A stretch of 64,000 nucleotides of DNA from Strobilurus pachycystidiatus (lineage: Eukaryota > Basidiomycota > Agaricomycetes > Agaricales > Physalacriaceae). Position numbers and translations under genes: made by a program. The DNA lies in assembly GCA_019915135.1 (NCBI GenBank), contig JAHLMK010000007.1, forward strand, positions 744,001 through 808,000, read 5' to 3'. The notes below the pieces were generated by a model. The model was not told the origin of the DNA, did not search any database, and was given only the letters and a program-made list of their open reading frames with translations. Of the stretch, positions 31,943-44,735 are shown in pieces; position 1 is the first letter of the stretch; every line of letters begins with the position of its first letter.

Positions 31943-32606
31943 ATGTCTGTCCCCACCGGTGCTCGTAGCCCTCTGTGAGTTGCCCCGGCGTCTAGAATGC
32001 GCCCGTAACTCACATTCTGCGCTTAGGTCGGTCATCTTCCTGTTGCACTGTGCTATGGAAGTCCCGGTCGCAATCCAGGGTGTTTGGTCGCCCGCCTCGC
32101 TGCCGTTCATGCAGCTCACAAACACCACGCTGGTCATTCTAAAAGTGATGTTGACTCTCCAAGCACGAGGAAAGCACTGCCCACTGATGTCGGTTTGATT
32201 CTAGTTGTATTCGGCTCTCGTGCTAGGAACTTGTATCATGTCATTCCTCTGTTTCCCCCTCCCCGGTACGTCCTTTTGTACCCCCAAAATTTGCGCCTGT
32301 ACTCAGGCCATGTCATGTAGAATTTCTCCCGGGAAAGCGCGCACTGGCCATCGCTCTCTGTATCTACCATACCACTTGTTCGACGATCCTCTACCAGGCT
32401 CCCCGGTTCATTCCCTATTCCTTAGGCGACACGTTCGAGGCGTATGTTTCCAGCTCTTACCCTCGATTTTCTGGGCTAATTCTGTCTGAAGATTCCGCGT
32501 TACTCCCGAAACCGTGTGGGGAACCGTCCACGGTCTTTTGGGTCTTGGGATGGTGGCTTGGTGGCAACTCACCCTGCACCTTACTCCGGTCCCTGGACGC
32601 ACTTGA
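31943..32606 (+). CDS. Small four-helix membrane protein conserved in mushrooms
   Basis: Five small exons (31943-31974, 32027-32144, 32205-32265, 32321-32441, 32492-32606) give 148 residues. Hydrophobic segments are SVIFLLHCAMEVPVAIQGVW, LYSALVLGTCIMSFLCF, ALAIALCIYHTTCSTILY and WGTVHGLLGLGMVAWW. The phrases LPGKRALAI, QAPRFIPYSLGDTFEA and RVTPETVWGTVHG agree with an uncharacterised family I associate with Agaricomycetes. All splice phases fit, which makes the model firm although the function is unknown. Confidence 0.72.
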
Positions 32607-32883
32607 ACACGACTGAGTTGTACTTGTGTATTCTCAGTATCTACATACAATGGCAGTCTGACATGTCAAGCGACTACGTATGACTTTCATGGAGCATGGC
32701 CACCTCTGTACATAACGGGTATGTCTTCGTCTGCACTCTAATATGATTCTATGAAAAGCGCCACACGGAGCTGCTTCATTGATATCTCATCAACGTCCTT
32801 CATCATTCGTCAGAGCAGCAGTCTGTAATCGCACACCGACTTACAAGTAAATAATGTACAAAAAAGCAAAGCAAATAGCACAT

Positions 32884-34836
32884 CTAAGTTAACTGTAACA
32901 TACTTCCATCCTCCACAGGGCCCATCCCGCCACCCAAACTAGCTGAAGGTTGGACATCATTTATGACGGTACCCTGCCCAGTAGTCCCCAGCTCCGTTGG
33001 ACCAGCTATGCCCATCTGCGACTTGAGACTGTCCATCGTTCTTTTTATGGTCGACCGTTCCTGCACAAGCGCCATACGCTGGCTCTCCAGCCCCTTGCGC
33101 TCCTCTTCTAAGATCTCCTCAAGCTCCTCAAACTGGGCCATCTTCAGCTCCAGCTTCGTCAGAGTCAGCTTGATCATCGTCGCAACGGTAGATCGAATTT
33201 GAGTCTCCTCGGCTTCCGCCAGAGCGCTGGCAGCGTTTGCGGAGGATTTGAGAGCGAGGTCGGCGGCGCGTACGACTTTGGAATGTGGGATGGTCTTTTT
33301 CAGTGCTGCGGCACCATCCTCCTCCATCTTCTCGTCTCCCTTCTCTGCCTTGACGCTGTCGTCGGTCAGTTCATGCAGAGCCGTCTTTGCTGCTTCCGAC
33401 GCGACACCAGGAGCCACGACGCCAGCCAGGAAAGCGACGACGCTCATGACAGGATTGTCGGCCTGCTCGAACGGCACTCTGCCAAAGCGCAAGGGTCCCA
33501 TGGAGCCTTCTGTGCTGAGATACTGGTCCTCGATGGGCATTTCGAGGAACTTGCGGATACACTGCTGGGCAGACTTGGTCACGACGTGCTCCTCGATTTT
33601 GACCCAATCGTCCTCGAACATTTCCACCGCTTCCAGCAAAGCCAGCACTTCCTGGTCCGACCAAGTATCGCCCTCTGAAGCAGGAGTGATACTCGTCAAC
33701 TTGACAAAGTCGCCGCTAAACATGGAGGATGGGAAGCGACCGTCCAGATAACATGGCGCACAAAGGTGGAATTTTTTCTCCTTGAGTGAGTGATAGCGCA
33801 CTTGGGTGCAGTCGGAGCCACATGTATCGCAGGAGTAGAGACCGCTAGCAGGCATGGTAGTGCCATTTACGCTGTTGGCCAGGTCTTTGGCGTCTTGGGC
33901 GGAGATGGAACGACTGGACTTGGAGGTCGTCTGGTATATCGAGGAACGAAGTTCGAGGGAGGCAGGGGCAGCGCCAGACGCAGTCTTTTGGGCACCATTC
34001 ACAGCCGCTGTACCGGGATTGGTGGGCCGCGTTCCGGGATGTAGTGACTGCAGTCCGCGCGGGGTGTCGAGAATGACGCGGTAGTGGCCGGTGAATGGGG
34101 GCACCAAAGCAGCTGGTCGCGCATCCGGGTCGATCTAGAGGAGTTTAGACCAGGTCACGGCGCTCAGACAGCTGCATACCTGGTAATTTATGAGCCCCCA
34201 TTGCTCGAGGAACGCGTGAACGCGCATTATGGCGCAGACGTCGCCCGCAAGGTTCCTGCGGCAGGCGGTGACGGTGAGATACTCGGTGGGGCGAAGGCGG
34301 TATGTGTTAATCATAAAGTCGCGGTAGTCCTTGTAGATGGCCGGCGTTTTCGAGCGGTTGCGCGAGTTGAAAAACTCGGGCAGCGCGCGGCGCTCGACGG
34401 CGTTGATCTTGGCCATGTCGAACCACGCCGAATACGACGGGATGATGACCTCGTGTGTCTGCGCCGCCAGATATTTGCGCGCCTGCTCCTCCAGCCGCAC
34501 ACGCGTAGCCTCGAGCTGGGCGGGATCCTCTTCGTCGGCCTCGTCGGCGGATTCGCCCTCGTCTTCTCCCATCGAGACGTCGCCGCCGTCTTCGTCGTCG
34601 CCCTGCACGCGGGTCCGCGCGTCGCCCTTGGACGACTCGCCGGCAGCCGCGCCCTCCTCACTCGGCAAGTTGCCAATGTCGCCGGCCGGGACTGGGTCGA
34701 GCTCATTGCGTTTGCCCAGAGCGTTGTCGGGGTCGACGGGTAGAGCGCCCTGCGCCTCGTCGGGGTCGGAAAGTTTGAGCCGCTTGGAATCAGAGCCGGA
34801 CGGCGATGACGAAGACCGTTTCGGCGAGCCGCTCAT
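32884..34836 (-). CDS. SWI3/RSC8/SMARCC-type chromatin-remodelling subunit
   Basis: Two exons (34836-34180, 34134-32884) flank a 45-bp intron; the product is 635 residues. An acidic Ser/Glu-rich N-terminus precedes a SWIRM domain at about 135-220 ([36 protein letters not shown]). Next come a ZZ-like zinc finger ([22 protein letters not shown]), a SANT domain ([39 protein letters not shown]) and a C-terminal coiled coil ([20 protein letters not shown]). This order is diagnostic for the scaffold subunit of SWI/SNF and RSC complexes, which act in the nucleus. No defects were seen. The start at 34836 is the first ATG of the frame close to the acidic region. Confidence 0.93.
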
Positions 34837-34989
34837 CGTGGCGGGAATGAACAAAGTCTGTGGCTGTGCCGTCAACTTTGCCAGCGAATACCATTCCAAA
34901 CAACTGCTATATCTGGCTTCCGCGCCACACTTGGTCGCGCCGCTCAAGGCCTTACTAACGACTGGCCCACGTCAGCTCACTGCGTATGA

Positions 34990-35640
34990 ATCTTGACCAG
35001 TGCATTCTCTTGTGGCTGACCCAGGATACTGCTTGCCTTTTGATACTATTGCATACACGTTTCCATAATCTGAATCTATCAAGTACTCAATCATCAACTT
35101 TGGATTTCTCGGGAGCCAAGCAGTCTGGACAGATGAAGCTTCGAAGCTTGAAGGACATCAGATATCACAAACCACGGGTGCAACAAAACCCTGCAGGCAA
35201 AACCTCTCAGAGCGTCGAAAGTGAGGAGACCTCTTCGAGGATAATTTCCCAAGACCGACCTCCCTAAGGGTTGAAGCCAGTCCAGGAAAGCTACCGAGTT
35301 GTGTTGACATCAATTGCTGGTCGCGCGTGCGAACAATGACGCATCTCCGATGATCTCGAGAGTTCAAACCGAGTTCAAACAAACCCAACGATCGGTGAGT
35401 AAAGCCTTGGCCGTAAGTAAACGCCGTCTGCAGCTAACCGTACGCAGTCAGACGCAGTCCGTACGCGTGGGGCCGTGGCACGGCAATTTGACCCCGGATC
35501 TCAACCTATCACTAAGACGAAACACTGCGTCAGATTGGGGACTGGCTCGGGCTTGGGCTCGGGTCCGATTCCGCCGCCTTTTGGACACTGCACGCCTCTT
35601 CCACGGCCACACACACGCACTCTCCTTGCGTCCAAGTCCA
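34990..35640. other. Divergent intergenic region
   Basis: It separates the SWI3-type gene (minus) from the Zn2Cys6 regulator (plus). Open frames here have no recognised motif. Confidence 0.5.
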
Positions 35641-35651
35641 TTAACGAGGGT

Positions 35652-37962
35652 ATGGCAGATCCAGTTCCTGGCTCGAAGAAACGGCGCCTCCAAGGATCCT
35701 GTGACAACTGCCGGACGAGGAAGATAAAATGCAAGCCCAGTTGCGCTCTGTAAGCACGTCCACTCAACTACAACTCTTAGGCGACAGTGCTCAACGATCT
35801 GGCAACAAATGCACGCATTGTATCACTTTCGATTGCGCATGTACGCATGTCGCAGCGATGTCTAGGAGGGTGTGTACTCTATCCTTTGTGCCGGCCCTTT
35901 GTGTTCTGATCGTGCTTCAGAATGGTGGCACACCACAGAACGCGGGTGCATCCATCATTGAGGATATTCAGGTCCATCTCACCCAGATCCTGGACACCAA
36001 AAACGTGTATACTGTTCCCAAGGACACCAGCATCGTTCAAAGCCTTATAACCGAACTTGCGCGCTACGCCCGCTTGCTGGAATCCAAACTGGCCAATGCA
36101 GAGCGCGATTTGCAGCTCGCAAGACAGTCACAATCAAGCTCGCCTGAACATGTGTGCCCAGATGACGAGGTTCATCTTATGGAGGGTCCCATCAGCCGCC
36201 TCGCCATCAGCGATGGCGAGTCCCAGCAGTTCGGTGGAACAACCGACGCAAAGTTCTTGTTTCTAGCAGATACGCTCAAACAAGAAATCAACCCGTTACA
36301 TTCCACCCGTAGGCCTGAATTCTGGTACCCCCAATCATGGCAGTACCTCCCCAAAGATGAAAATCCTCCGCTTCAATTTCCTCCCCCCGACCTTCTGGAC
36401 TCGTTGATCAACATCTTTCTGACAAAAATCAACCCTCACTTCTCTCTCTTCCATAGGCCAACACTTTTACGTCAGGTTGCCGCGCGACTGCACTATACCT
36501 CTCACGCATTCGGATCCGTCGTGCTTTCCGTATGTGCCCTTGCCTGTCAGTGCTGCTCCGATCCACGGGCAGGAAAGGGACACGACGCTGGATGGGAATG
36601 GTACAAGCAGCTCCATCCAGTGGATCCCGGCGATGTTATATCACCAGAAACATCTTTATGGGACCTCCAGCTGTTCCCCCTCATGTGCAATTATGCGTAT
36701 AGCTTGAATTTGCAAGGTCACTGCTTGATGTTGACGAGCATGGGCCTACGGATGTGCGAGAGAATGCAAATACATAGAAGCAAGAGAAGGAGCGATGGGG
36801 TGTGGACGCCGCGTGACGAGATGCTGAGGAGGGCGTGGTGGGCGCTCGTCGCGGCAGACGTGTACGCCAGCTCCTTAGGTGCACGGCCGAGGATATTTAC
36901 TCTAGATCAGTGGGTCACAAACAAGCGGTTTTGCTGCCACATCGCTGATAGACAATAGATATGATGCCGAATACCCGCTCGAGGTCGACGACGACTACTG
37001 GCCTGGAGAAATCTTAGCGGACCCGCAAAATCCGTGGGTCCAACCCGAAGGCATACCTTCAGAGATGACCGCTTGGGTGCTCCACCTGAAGGTCCTCGAT
37101 ATCTTTGGCTTTGCACAGATGACAATATACGCTGTCAGGCGATCCAAGTTTTGGGACTCGTTGTCTTTCCCTGAGTGGGGACAGAACATCGCTGTCGAGC
37201 TGGATTCGGCACTCAATGTATGGTTGGATTCCATTCCCGACTTTTGTGGGTATCCTTTTTTCCGTCACCTATTGTCACCGCAAGTTCACGTCTGTATACA
37301 TAGTACGATGGAAACCTCACGCGCCGACAGAGGCCTCGGCGTTACTCTACAGCGTCTACTATTGGGTGCAGCTCCAGATCCACCGGCCCTTCTTACGCAG
37401 CAAGCCCGAGTCCACTTCAACTCTCTCAAGCATAGCGATTTGCGCTACTGCCGCACGGTCCTGCACTCACATCCTACACATTCACGATCGGACCTTTGGT
37501 ACTATGCCCATGAAAACTATGATGGCGACCATCTTGCATTCTGCACTTGTCCTGCTCATCAACGCGAGAAACGGACATGCTACGGCGAGGGATTTAGAGG
37601 ATGTGCGGTTATCGATGCAGGCGCTTGCACGCCAGGAAGAGCGGTTCCTTGTCGCTGGGCGGTATCAGTACGTTCCGTCCATTTAGAATTGTTTCTGTTT
37701 CTCACAACTGAATGCTTCCTCTCCTTCTAGCGACATCATTCGAGAATTATTCGAGCTCCTGTATATACCTGGGCTCTCAATGGCTCTGAATCCGGATCCA
37801 AAGAAGAGGAAGGACCGCGAAGTCGATGATTTCTATGGCATCGAGTTGGACCTGGCATCTCTGGAGGGCTGGGGAGGATGGGATCTGGCGTTGGGGGCAA
37901 GCTGGCCTCATGTTGAATGGCCGGCCTCGGCGTATGCAGCACACACATTGCGGACACAGTAA
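35652..37962 (+). CDS. Zn2Cys6 transcription factor with fungal-specific middle domain
   Basis: Six exons (35652-35739, 35781-35869, 35921-36909, 36959-37245, 37304-37667, 37731-37962) total 682 residues. A basic start (GSKKRRLQGS) leads into CDNCRTRKIKC; the second half of the cluster (GNKCTHCITFDCAC) is on exon 2. The fungal-specific domain includes HFSLFHRPTLLRQVAARL, VVLSVCALACQCC and MLRRAWWALVAADVYASSLG, then LLYSVYYWVQLQIHRPFL. Such proteins bind CGG-containing sites as nuclear regulators, often of carbon or secondary metabolism. The first donor is a weak GTTGCG; it gives a continuous frame and normal Cys spacing, but the boundary is the least certain point. Confidence 0.87.
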
Positions 37963-38199
37963 TTCAAAGAAGTTGTGAGCCTTGTTCTATCCTTACAACT
38001 ACATGCTATCAATCGTCAACAACATGAGGAATCAGGATCTTGACTGTGACAGTACTATAATAAGGAGGGCGATGGAGCTTGCCCACCTTCTCCTAGGCGT
38101 GCTGTACGTAAAGGGACGCGCCGCCGAACCGACTATTCATAAGTATGGGCAGACGCTCCTCTTCCAATCTAGACTCGTAGCTTCAAGTTCTCGAATGGT

Positions 38200-39136
38200 G
38201 CATTCATCTATTACCGTAAATAGACCCATGGACAATGCGGTAGATTGACGAAGAGAAGCGCGAACAGCGTTGCGATTGCGGAAGAGTGGCATTTACTGGA
38301 TGTTTACTCATTGACGTTTTTGACTCTAAGTCGTGGCACGAACAGGAAGGAGACGAAGAGGCAAGGGAGGGAGAAGGAGTGTGAATGTTCTGGTCCCGAG
38401 CGAACCGCTCGACGCCTTCATCCACGAGCTCAAATCCGAAGTGTCCATCGTCGTTTGGAGGGAAAGATGCGTGGGATTCGTAGATACGGCCGCGTAAAAC
38501 GGGCCCTTGGTGCATCTAGATAACGGACCTACGTTGCCGAGCTTAAGAGAAGGAGTGCAGCTGGTAGTCGACAAGACTTACCATAGATCTCCCCGATGGC
38601 TGCAGTTTTGTTGACTGAGAGCTCTCTTGGTCCTGAGGGCCAAAGTGAGCAAGGTCAATGTTGGTACGGGCATTGGCCATTCGTACCGATCCGGACAAAA
38701 TCGCACCACTGGCAAGTGGTATACAATGCTTGCACGCGTCTAAAAAGTTCAGATTGGAGTTCCAGTGAGCCCTCGTAATCCACCAAGACGAGATGAGTCC
38801 CCCAGATGGACCGGGAAACCTGCTCAAAGGTGAAGAACTTTGATATCCGGGCGAGATGTTGAATGGCCTTGACAAAGGCCGTGCAAGTGAGGATAACCGT
38901 CACCCAGGGATGGCGTTCAGCATCCCAAGGGACCAGCGCAATAAAGATGTGCAGGAGGGCCCCAACCAGTAAGGAGGACAAGAGGGTCTGTGCCGACAAA
39001 GTTTTCCGGGTGGGAAGAGGTGAAAGGACATGGGCCTCGAGCGGACCTGAGTTTGTGTGTGTGCCAGCGCTGCAGATCCCAGATTGGCTTGTTGGAAAGT
39101 CGGCTTGCTGCACACTTCTTTGGAGATGATCACCAT
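38200..39136 (-). CDS. Hypothetical membrane-associated protein, model uncertain
   Basis: A 150-codon minus-strand frame contains a hydrophobic segment (SLLVGALLHIFIALVPW), then WVTVILTCTAFVKAIQHLAR, then SIWGTHLVLVDYEGSLELQS. Downstream minus-strand pieces (RIYESHASFPPNDDGHFGF, GVERFARDQNIHTP) may be later exons. The joins could not be settled and no family was recognised. Confidence 0.35.
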
Positions 39137-39432
39137 CTGAGCACCTTTGGATGGAAGCTATGAGAGCGTCATTTTCGCGTCCGTTTCTATCGAATCCCGT
39201 GAGTTGTCGGCTCGGCCATGCAGGCGTTGACGCTAGCTTTAGAGGACGGCGGCAGTCGTATCAGGGATAAAGAGACATGTCGCAGCACTAAGTACAGTAG
39301 GAAGGAAGAGCTGAAGGAAGCCGACCATACTTAATGATATGATGCTGATGATTGATGGGAAAGAATCACATGTCGAAGCGCGTTGAACGTTGCCGGCACT
39401 CAACTTAAAGTTACAGGCTCGCTGCTCCCGCC

Positions 39433-41259
39433 ATGATCAGCGCACGGCTGCGACGGCTGCCCGCTCTTCCCCGCGATCCCGCCCACCCCGCCCAGGTCGC
39501 GCTCAGGACGTACGGTCTCGCACTCGCGCTCTCCTTGGCGCCGTCGTTGACCCCCATCATCACGTCAGTGGTGGCCTCGAAAACGCCACCTCAAGCACAC
39601 CTCAAGGCCCTGTCGCATATCCTACGGCGCGAACTAGGGATCGGCGGGTTCGCCTTTGCTGCCACATTTGCCATCGGCGGTGGCTCGGCCTTGAAGGCTC
39701 TATGGGACGTCCTCGACCAGCTCCAGCCTGAGCCATCGTCGGACGACAAGAGTCTGTTGACCCACGTGCTGCGCCGCGTGAAGGAGACGCTCAACTCACT
39801 GGGTCTGTCGGCGTTGCACAAAACGTTCATCTCGTACTGTCTCACATCCTACGTCGGCATTCTCCTCCTCCAAACCGGCCGCCATCGCTCCATCGTCCAG
39901 CGGAAACCGTCGCCCACCCTCGACCTTACCCTGCTGCTGTCCGTGCGCGCCTTTGACGCGGTCGTCCAGACGTTTGTGTTCCACCGCTCGTCGCGTGTGC
40001 GCGATCACCATTCCCAGACGTCTGTGCGCCCAGATGCTCTCCGGCAGAGGCTGTTGAAGGAGAAACATGACTTGATGGAGAAGAATAATAGAGACGTCCT
40101 GACGACACGACTGGACGGTCTCTTCTTCTGGGCTGCCAGTGCTAGGATAATGTGGTGTTGGGTATACGAACCCACAAAGTGCGATCTCCGTCATCCCATC
40201 ATTCGTCGAGGACTCATCTCACATCATCAGACTTCCTCGTTCATATGTTCGATGGATCAATGCTCTTGGAAAAGTCGACGGCCGTCTGATTCGGACCCTT
40301 CAGCTCATTCGTAGCGGACAGTGGTCATACCTACAAGGATCCAAACAGTACCTCCCTCTACTCCAGACGTACTCCCAGGACCTTGGGTATCCCGCGGTCT
40401 GGGGTGACCCGACCGCTCTTCCTGCACACGGGGGAGCCGCTGCTAATGCGATCTGGCCTCAACTGGGAGTGAGCAATAGACCCGGCGTAGGCGGTATACC
40501 ATGCGAGCTCGTGCATGCTGGCGTGGGATCAAAGCTCGGACTGGAACACAGCTGTACAGCAAACGCATCGCTGAGGATGGCCACAGCGCTTCTGCAGTCT
40601 GTCGCTATCTATCTCCCTGTACATTTTCTTCCCATCCTCTTGACGCGCCCCAAGCTTCTCCTGCGACCGCATCGCGTGCTCAGCACCCTGCTCGGCTCAC
40701 TACGCAGTGCGACCTTCCTCTCCACATTTCTCGCGTCCTTCTGGTACGCAGTATGCTTGACACGCACACTTGTGTCAGCGCGTCTCTTTCCTTGGATATC
40801 GCATGATTTTTGGGACGGACCGTACGGATGCGTACTATCCGGATGCTTGGTGTGTGGGAGTAGCATCTGGATTGAGAACCCACGAAGACGAGGCGAGATG
40901 TCCATGTACGTTATTCCGAGAGCGTTGCGTTCCATGCTTCCGGAGAAGCTGGTATGCAGCGGCAACCGAAGTGTATTGGCGGCTGAGAGGTTCGTATGAT
41001 CCGCAAGTCACAGTTGAACACTCGACTGACCTCGGACAGATTGGTCTTCGTCCTCTCCCTGTCTTCTCTGATGTCTACAATGATTCACCGTCCCGACTCT
41101 TTACGTGGCCTCTCGCGGTGGGCGCTTGCGTTCGTGATGAATGGACCGAACGCTGGATTTTGGCAAAGGAGGCGGTCGTTTGACCCCAGTGTTCCGGCTA
41201 CACCAATAATCCCTTCTACTCCTGACACACGAGATACCAATGATACCCAGCAGTTGTAA
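39433..41259 (+). CDS. TMEM135-like membrane protein
   Basis: Three exons (39433-40178, 40231-40989, 41040-41259) give 574 residues. The N-terminal half has a Gly/Ala-rich membrane segment (GIGGFAFAATFAIGGGSALK). After the first intron, which restores the KLPRSYVRWI motif, come the conserved IPCELVHAG and HSCTANASLRM of the TMEM135 family, then several hydrophobic helices (FLPILLTRPKLLL, STFLASFWYAV, FVLSLSSLMSTM). The animal homologue sits in peroxisomes and mitochondria and affects lipid handling and organelle dynamics; the fungal role is inferred to be similar. The Thr/Pro-rich tail is likely cytosolic. Confidence 0.83.
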
Positions 41260-41415
41260 CTGTACCACACGCTATCCTACTGTACTCATATCTTTGTAAG
41301 CTTCGGCGCCTCCTACTTCCAAATTGAGATTCCCGACGTCGGACGTCAGAGTCAAGTGCACAGTGACATTACATCATCATATCTTCTTGGCTGTGTTCTC
41401 CCACTGTCCTCCACC

Positions 41416-43307
41416 ATGGGACTGCTGTTATCCCTTCCGCTTGCTGGCGGGCTCGGCACAATCGCCTCATCATGTCTGGCAGGCCTGGCATTCTGTTGCA
41501 CATCCACTGCCGGTGCGCGCCATGTCGCCTCATTGCCCAAAATGGTCCTAACCGCCTGCAGCGTCCATGTTCTTCAAGTCATGTAACTGCAACTCGTCCA
41601 TCGCCACTCGTGTTGGATTTGCGGTAAGAGAACCCTTGACCATCGTTGAGCGAGTCCAACAAAATGCAGTTCATCTTTTGCTTGAACTCAATCCTCGCCT
41701 GGGTCATGAAAACGGATGTTGCTATACGACAAATCGAGAAATGGAGCTACGACTACATCAAGATGGACTGTGCGGGCGACAAGTGCTATGGCGTGTTGGC
41801 AGTGCGCTCTATCACCTTTGTGACGTGGGTAGGGACTGACCGGACACTTGTAGGTGCATCGCATCTGCTTCGCGCTCGCTCTCTTCCACACACTTCTCAG
41901 CCTTTCGCTCATTGGAGTCCGGGACACGCGCGATAAACGCGCTGCCATCCAGAACGGGTGCGTTCGCTCTCTCTGCCTACAGTCCGTGCTAAATCATCCC
42001 AGGTGGTGGGGTCCCAAGGTCCTCCTATGGCTAGTCTTTGTGGTCGTCTCCTTCTTCATCCCGAACGGTTTCTTCATCTTCTGGGGCAACTACATATCTC
42101 TAATTGGTGCTACCCTCTTCATCCTCCTCGGTCTCGTCCTCCTCGTCGACTTTGCTCACTCCTGGTCCGAGACGTGCATGGACAATTGGGAAAACTCGCC
42201 CAACGGCTCAAATCTCTGGCAGTGGATTCTGATCGGTTCCACCGCGTCCATGTACATCTTCACCATTACCATGACCACCATCCTCTTCGTCTTCTTCGCC
42301 GGCTCGGGCTGTGGGCTGAACCGATTCTTCATTGCATTCAACCTTATCTTGTCTGTGATAATCACTATCATGTGTGTGCACCCCGTCGTGCAGGAATGCA
42401 ACCCCCGCTCGGGTCTCGCGCAGTCTGGTATGGTCGCGGCGTACTGCACATACCTCATAGTGTCTGCGGTAAGCAACCACACGAACGACCGCCACTCGTG
42501 CAACCCGCTGCGGAATGGTACCGGCACACAGATGACTACGACGATCATAGGTGGGGTGTTTACGTTCCTTGCTATCGCGTATTCGACCACGAGGGCTGCA
42601 ACTCAAAGTCGGGCTCTATCTGGAAAGAATAAGAAGAATGGAGCGGTCTTCTTAGCGGGAGAGGACTCGTTCAACGGGCATGCAGAGCTTGGCGTGGTCA
42701 ATACGCAGCCGCAGCGTAAAGATTCGCCCAGGTATCAGGCGTTGTTGGCTGCCGTGGAAGCTGGGTGAGTAGATTTCTCAAGAGTCTAGTTGACGTACTG
42801 ATTGGCTTCAGTGCTCTGCCCGCGTCCGCACTCAATGAAGACTCGGATGACGAAGATGACGAGGTCGTCGGCGAGATGCGAGATGATGAACGTTCTGGAA
42901 CGAGATACAATGCAAGCGTCCCTCTGAAGCCAGACGCTCAAATGCTGATCCAGAAACATAGTACTCGTTCTTCCATGCCATCTTTGTAATGGCTACGATG
43001 TATGTCGCGATGTTATTGACCGACTGGTAAGTCCTTTCCTTGAGGTATCTCATTCCCTACTGAATCTCTGCCAGGAACGTCGTATCCAAGAAGCCCATCG
43101 GATCTGGCCCCGCTGACCCCAACGACGACGTCTACATCGGCCGCTCGGAGGTTGCTATGTGGATGCGAGTCGTTTCGAGTTGGGTTTGCGTCCTATTGTA
43201 TTCTTGGAGTCTTCTCGCTCCAGTGTTGATGCCGGATAGGTAGGCTTTTTCACCGTTCTTGTTGAGCGTGACTGAGGCTTTTCAGGTTTGAGGACGTTTA
43301 TAATTAG
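41416..43307 (+). CDS. Serine incorporator (SERINC/TMS1) family membrane protein
   Basis: Nine exons give 502 residues with about ten hydrophobic segments. Family features in order: GTIASSCLAGLAFCCTSTA near the start, SILAWVMKTD, CYGVLAVHRICFALALFH, WWGPKVLLWLVFVVVSFFIP, GATLFILLGLVLLVDFAHSW, ETCMDNWE, GCGLNRFFIAFNLILSV, HPVVQECNPRSGLAQSGMVA, then an acidic loop, then NYSFFHAIFVMATMYVAMLL and the end SWVCVLLYSWSLLAPVLMP. Fungal Tms1 and animal SERINCs are ER/Golgi/plasma-membrane lipid-handling proteins. The intron at 42912-42961 starts GC and is required for the conserved NYSFFHAIF junction and for the total to be a multiple of three. Confidence 0.95.
42912..42961 (+). other. Predicted GC-AG intron in the SERINC gene
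   Basis: The 50-bp segment starts GCAAGC and ends CATAG. Retaining it would place a polar stretch and a stop inside the conserved helix region. Confidence 0.75.
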
Positions 43308-43468
43308 GCGGTACCACATCATACGCTTCAAGTTGTCCATGAATCATGTAACTTATGTATCATGGTGCTTCGGGACTCACGCTCCTCGTAAGTATAGTGT
43401 TGTTTTCCGTATAGGGACCGTGCTGGGTGGTCTCGACTCTCTCTTCCTTCTTTGTTACATTTCTTTTT

Positions 43469-44150
43469 GAGGCTGCTCAACTCTCAAGTGAATTATGGCT
43501 CGCTGTGACTCTAGGCACGGGGGGTTCGGTAGGGTCGACAGAACCCTGTATTTTCACCCATGTGGCAGGGAGCACACAACTATCCTACTTCTGCTGTACT
43601 TAGACGCAAAACACAGGCTGCCGAACAGATCAATTTCTTCTGTCTATCGGACTAAATTGCGCAACAACGGCAAGGACCGCCTAGAACGCGGACTTGCTGT
43701 CAGTCAACCTTAGGGAACCTCCCCGGCTCCCGTGCCTGTGAACTACATATGGTTCCAGGTAGTTTCCAGGTTCACATGAGGCTGCTCAATTCTAAAAAAT
43801 CGAAAGTGAAAGTCCAGGTACGGACTTTCAGTAGGGTAGGCGTAACCCTGGAATTCACCCAAAACGGTAAGGAGCGCATGGTCACTTCACCTCTGCAGCT
43901 ACTGTAGACACTGTTATACCGCTGGAGAATCCATTTTATTTCACATACTGGAGCACAGAAGGCGGTGCACAACATTGGGAAGAGCGGGCACTGACTACTG
44001 CGACGAGGACATGGAGGGGACGCGGCGGGATTGCTATTTTGGGCTTCCATTCAGGGTTACGCCTACCCTACTGAAAGTCCGTACCTGGACTTTCACTTTC
44101 GATTTTTAGAATTGAGCAGCCTCCATTAGAATTGAGCAGCTCCTACATAG
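43469..44150. mobile_element. Older, degenerate relative of the MITE, interrupted by it
   Basis: GAGGCTGCTCAACTCT, then a TCGGTAGGGT segment, then AACCCTGTATTTTCACCC at 43469-43550 resemble the left part of the intact MITE that follows. GAATTGAGCAGCTCC at about 44130-44144 resembles its right tip. This suggests an older copy into or next to which the younger one inserted. Confidence 0.5.
43778..44123. mobile_element. MITE with long near-perfect inverted ends (346 bp)
   Basis: The ends GAGGCTGCTCAATTCTAAA and its complement are the tips of inverted repeats of about 73 bp that match almost base for base (both contain GTACGGACTTTCAGTAGGGT). A direct CAT flanks both ends (43775-43777, 44124-44126). 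The 200-bp interior has no coding capacity. Confidence 0.88.
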
Positions 44151-44730
44151 TCCTGTCAAACTAACGACTGTCGAGTGAACAACTCCTTAAAGAAGGATTA
44201 TGGGGTACAGAACTTGCACTACCATTGCAAAATGCTTATTTTGTCCATCAGTCAAATTCCGCCACGTCGTAGAAAACACTAAAGAAATCGATAGAGAAAT
44301 GCGTTCTGAACGCCACATGCACCACTGCGGTTTCCGCCAGTTTCCGCCCATAATCTATATAGGGTAGCAACCCTGCGGGAAGATCCAGTACGGAGAGCCT
44401 CTGAGCCGCATGGGAACGTGTGGGAACTCATGGGAAATTTAACACAAGGGCACTCAAGGCACCACATTCAGGATCTACTAGTCTACATATTGAATTCCTG
44501 TCCGGCACTGACCTGTTGTTATGGTCGCTGTAGTTCGCCGCATTCAAAGACCCTTGATGGGACGTTTCCCAAATGAGCGAAATAAGTTATGAAGCGGCAA
44601 CGGCAAGGGCCGCAAGGCCAAGTCTTTCGACCGCCGGTTCCCAGCGGGTGCAGTTTGTAGGGGTACGTTTCAATTTGGTGCAGGCGCGGTGGCGCGACGA
44701 TCGGCCGAAGTGACAAGCTGTGACCTCGCA
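44150..44730. other. Intergenic, nothing recognised
   Basis: No coding or repeat signal beyond the MITE remnant at its start. Confidence 0.5.
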
Positions 44731-44735
44731 TCTCC

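Noticed and set aside
33199..33751. Two long plus-strand frames opposite the SANT region
   Set aside because: Shadows of the chromatin-remodelling subunit exon.
34337..34996. 219-codon plus-strand frame opposite the SWI3-type gene
   Set aside because: Ser-rich antisense reading of the acidic SWIRM-protein N-terminus; no motif of its own.
38245..38523. Plus-strand frame rich in Arg/Glu
   Set aside because: Complement of a Ser/Pro-rich stretch; start context and codon pattern are poor.
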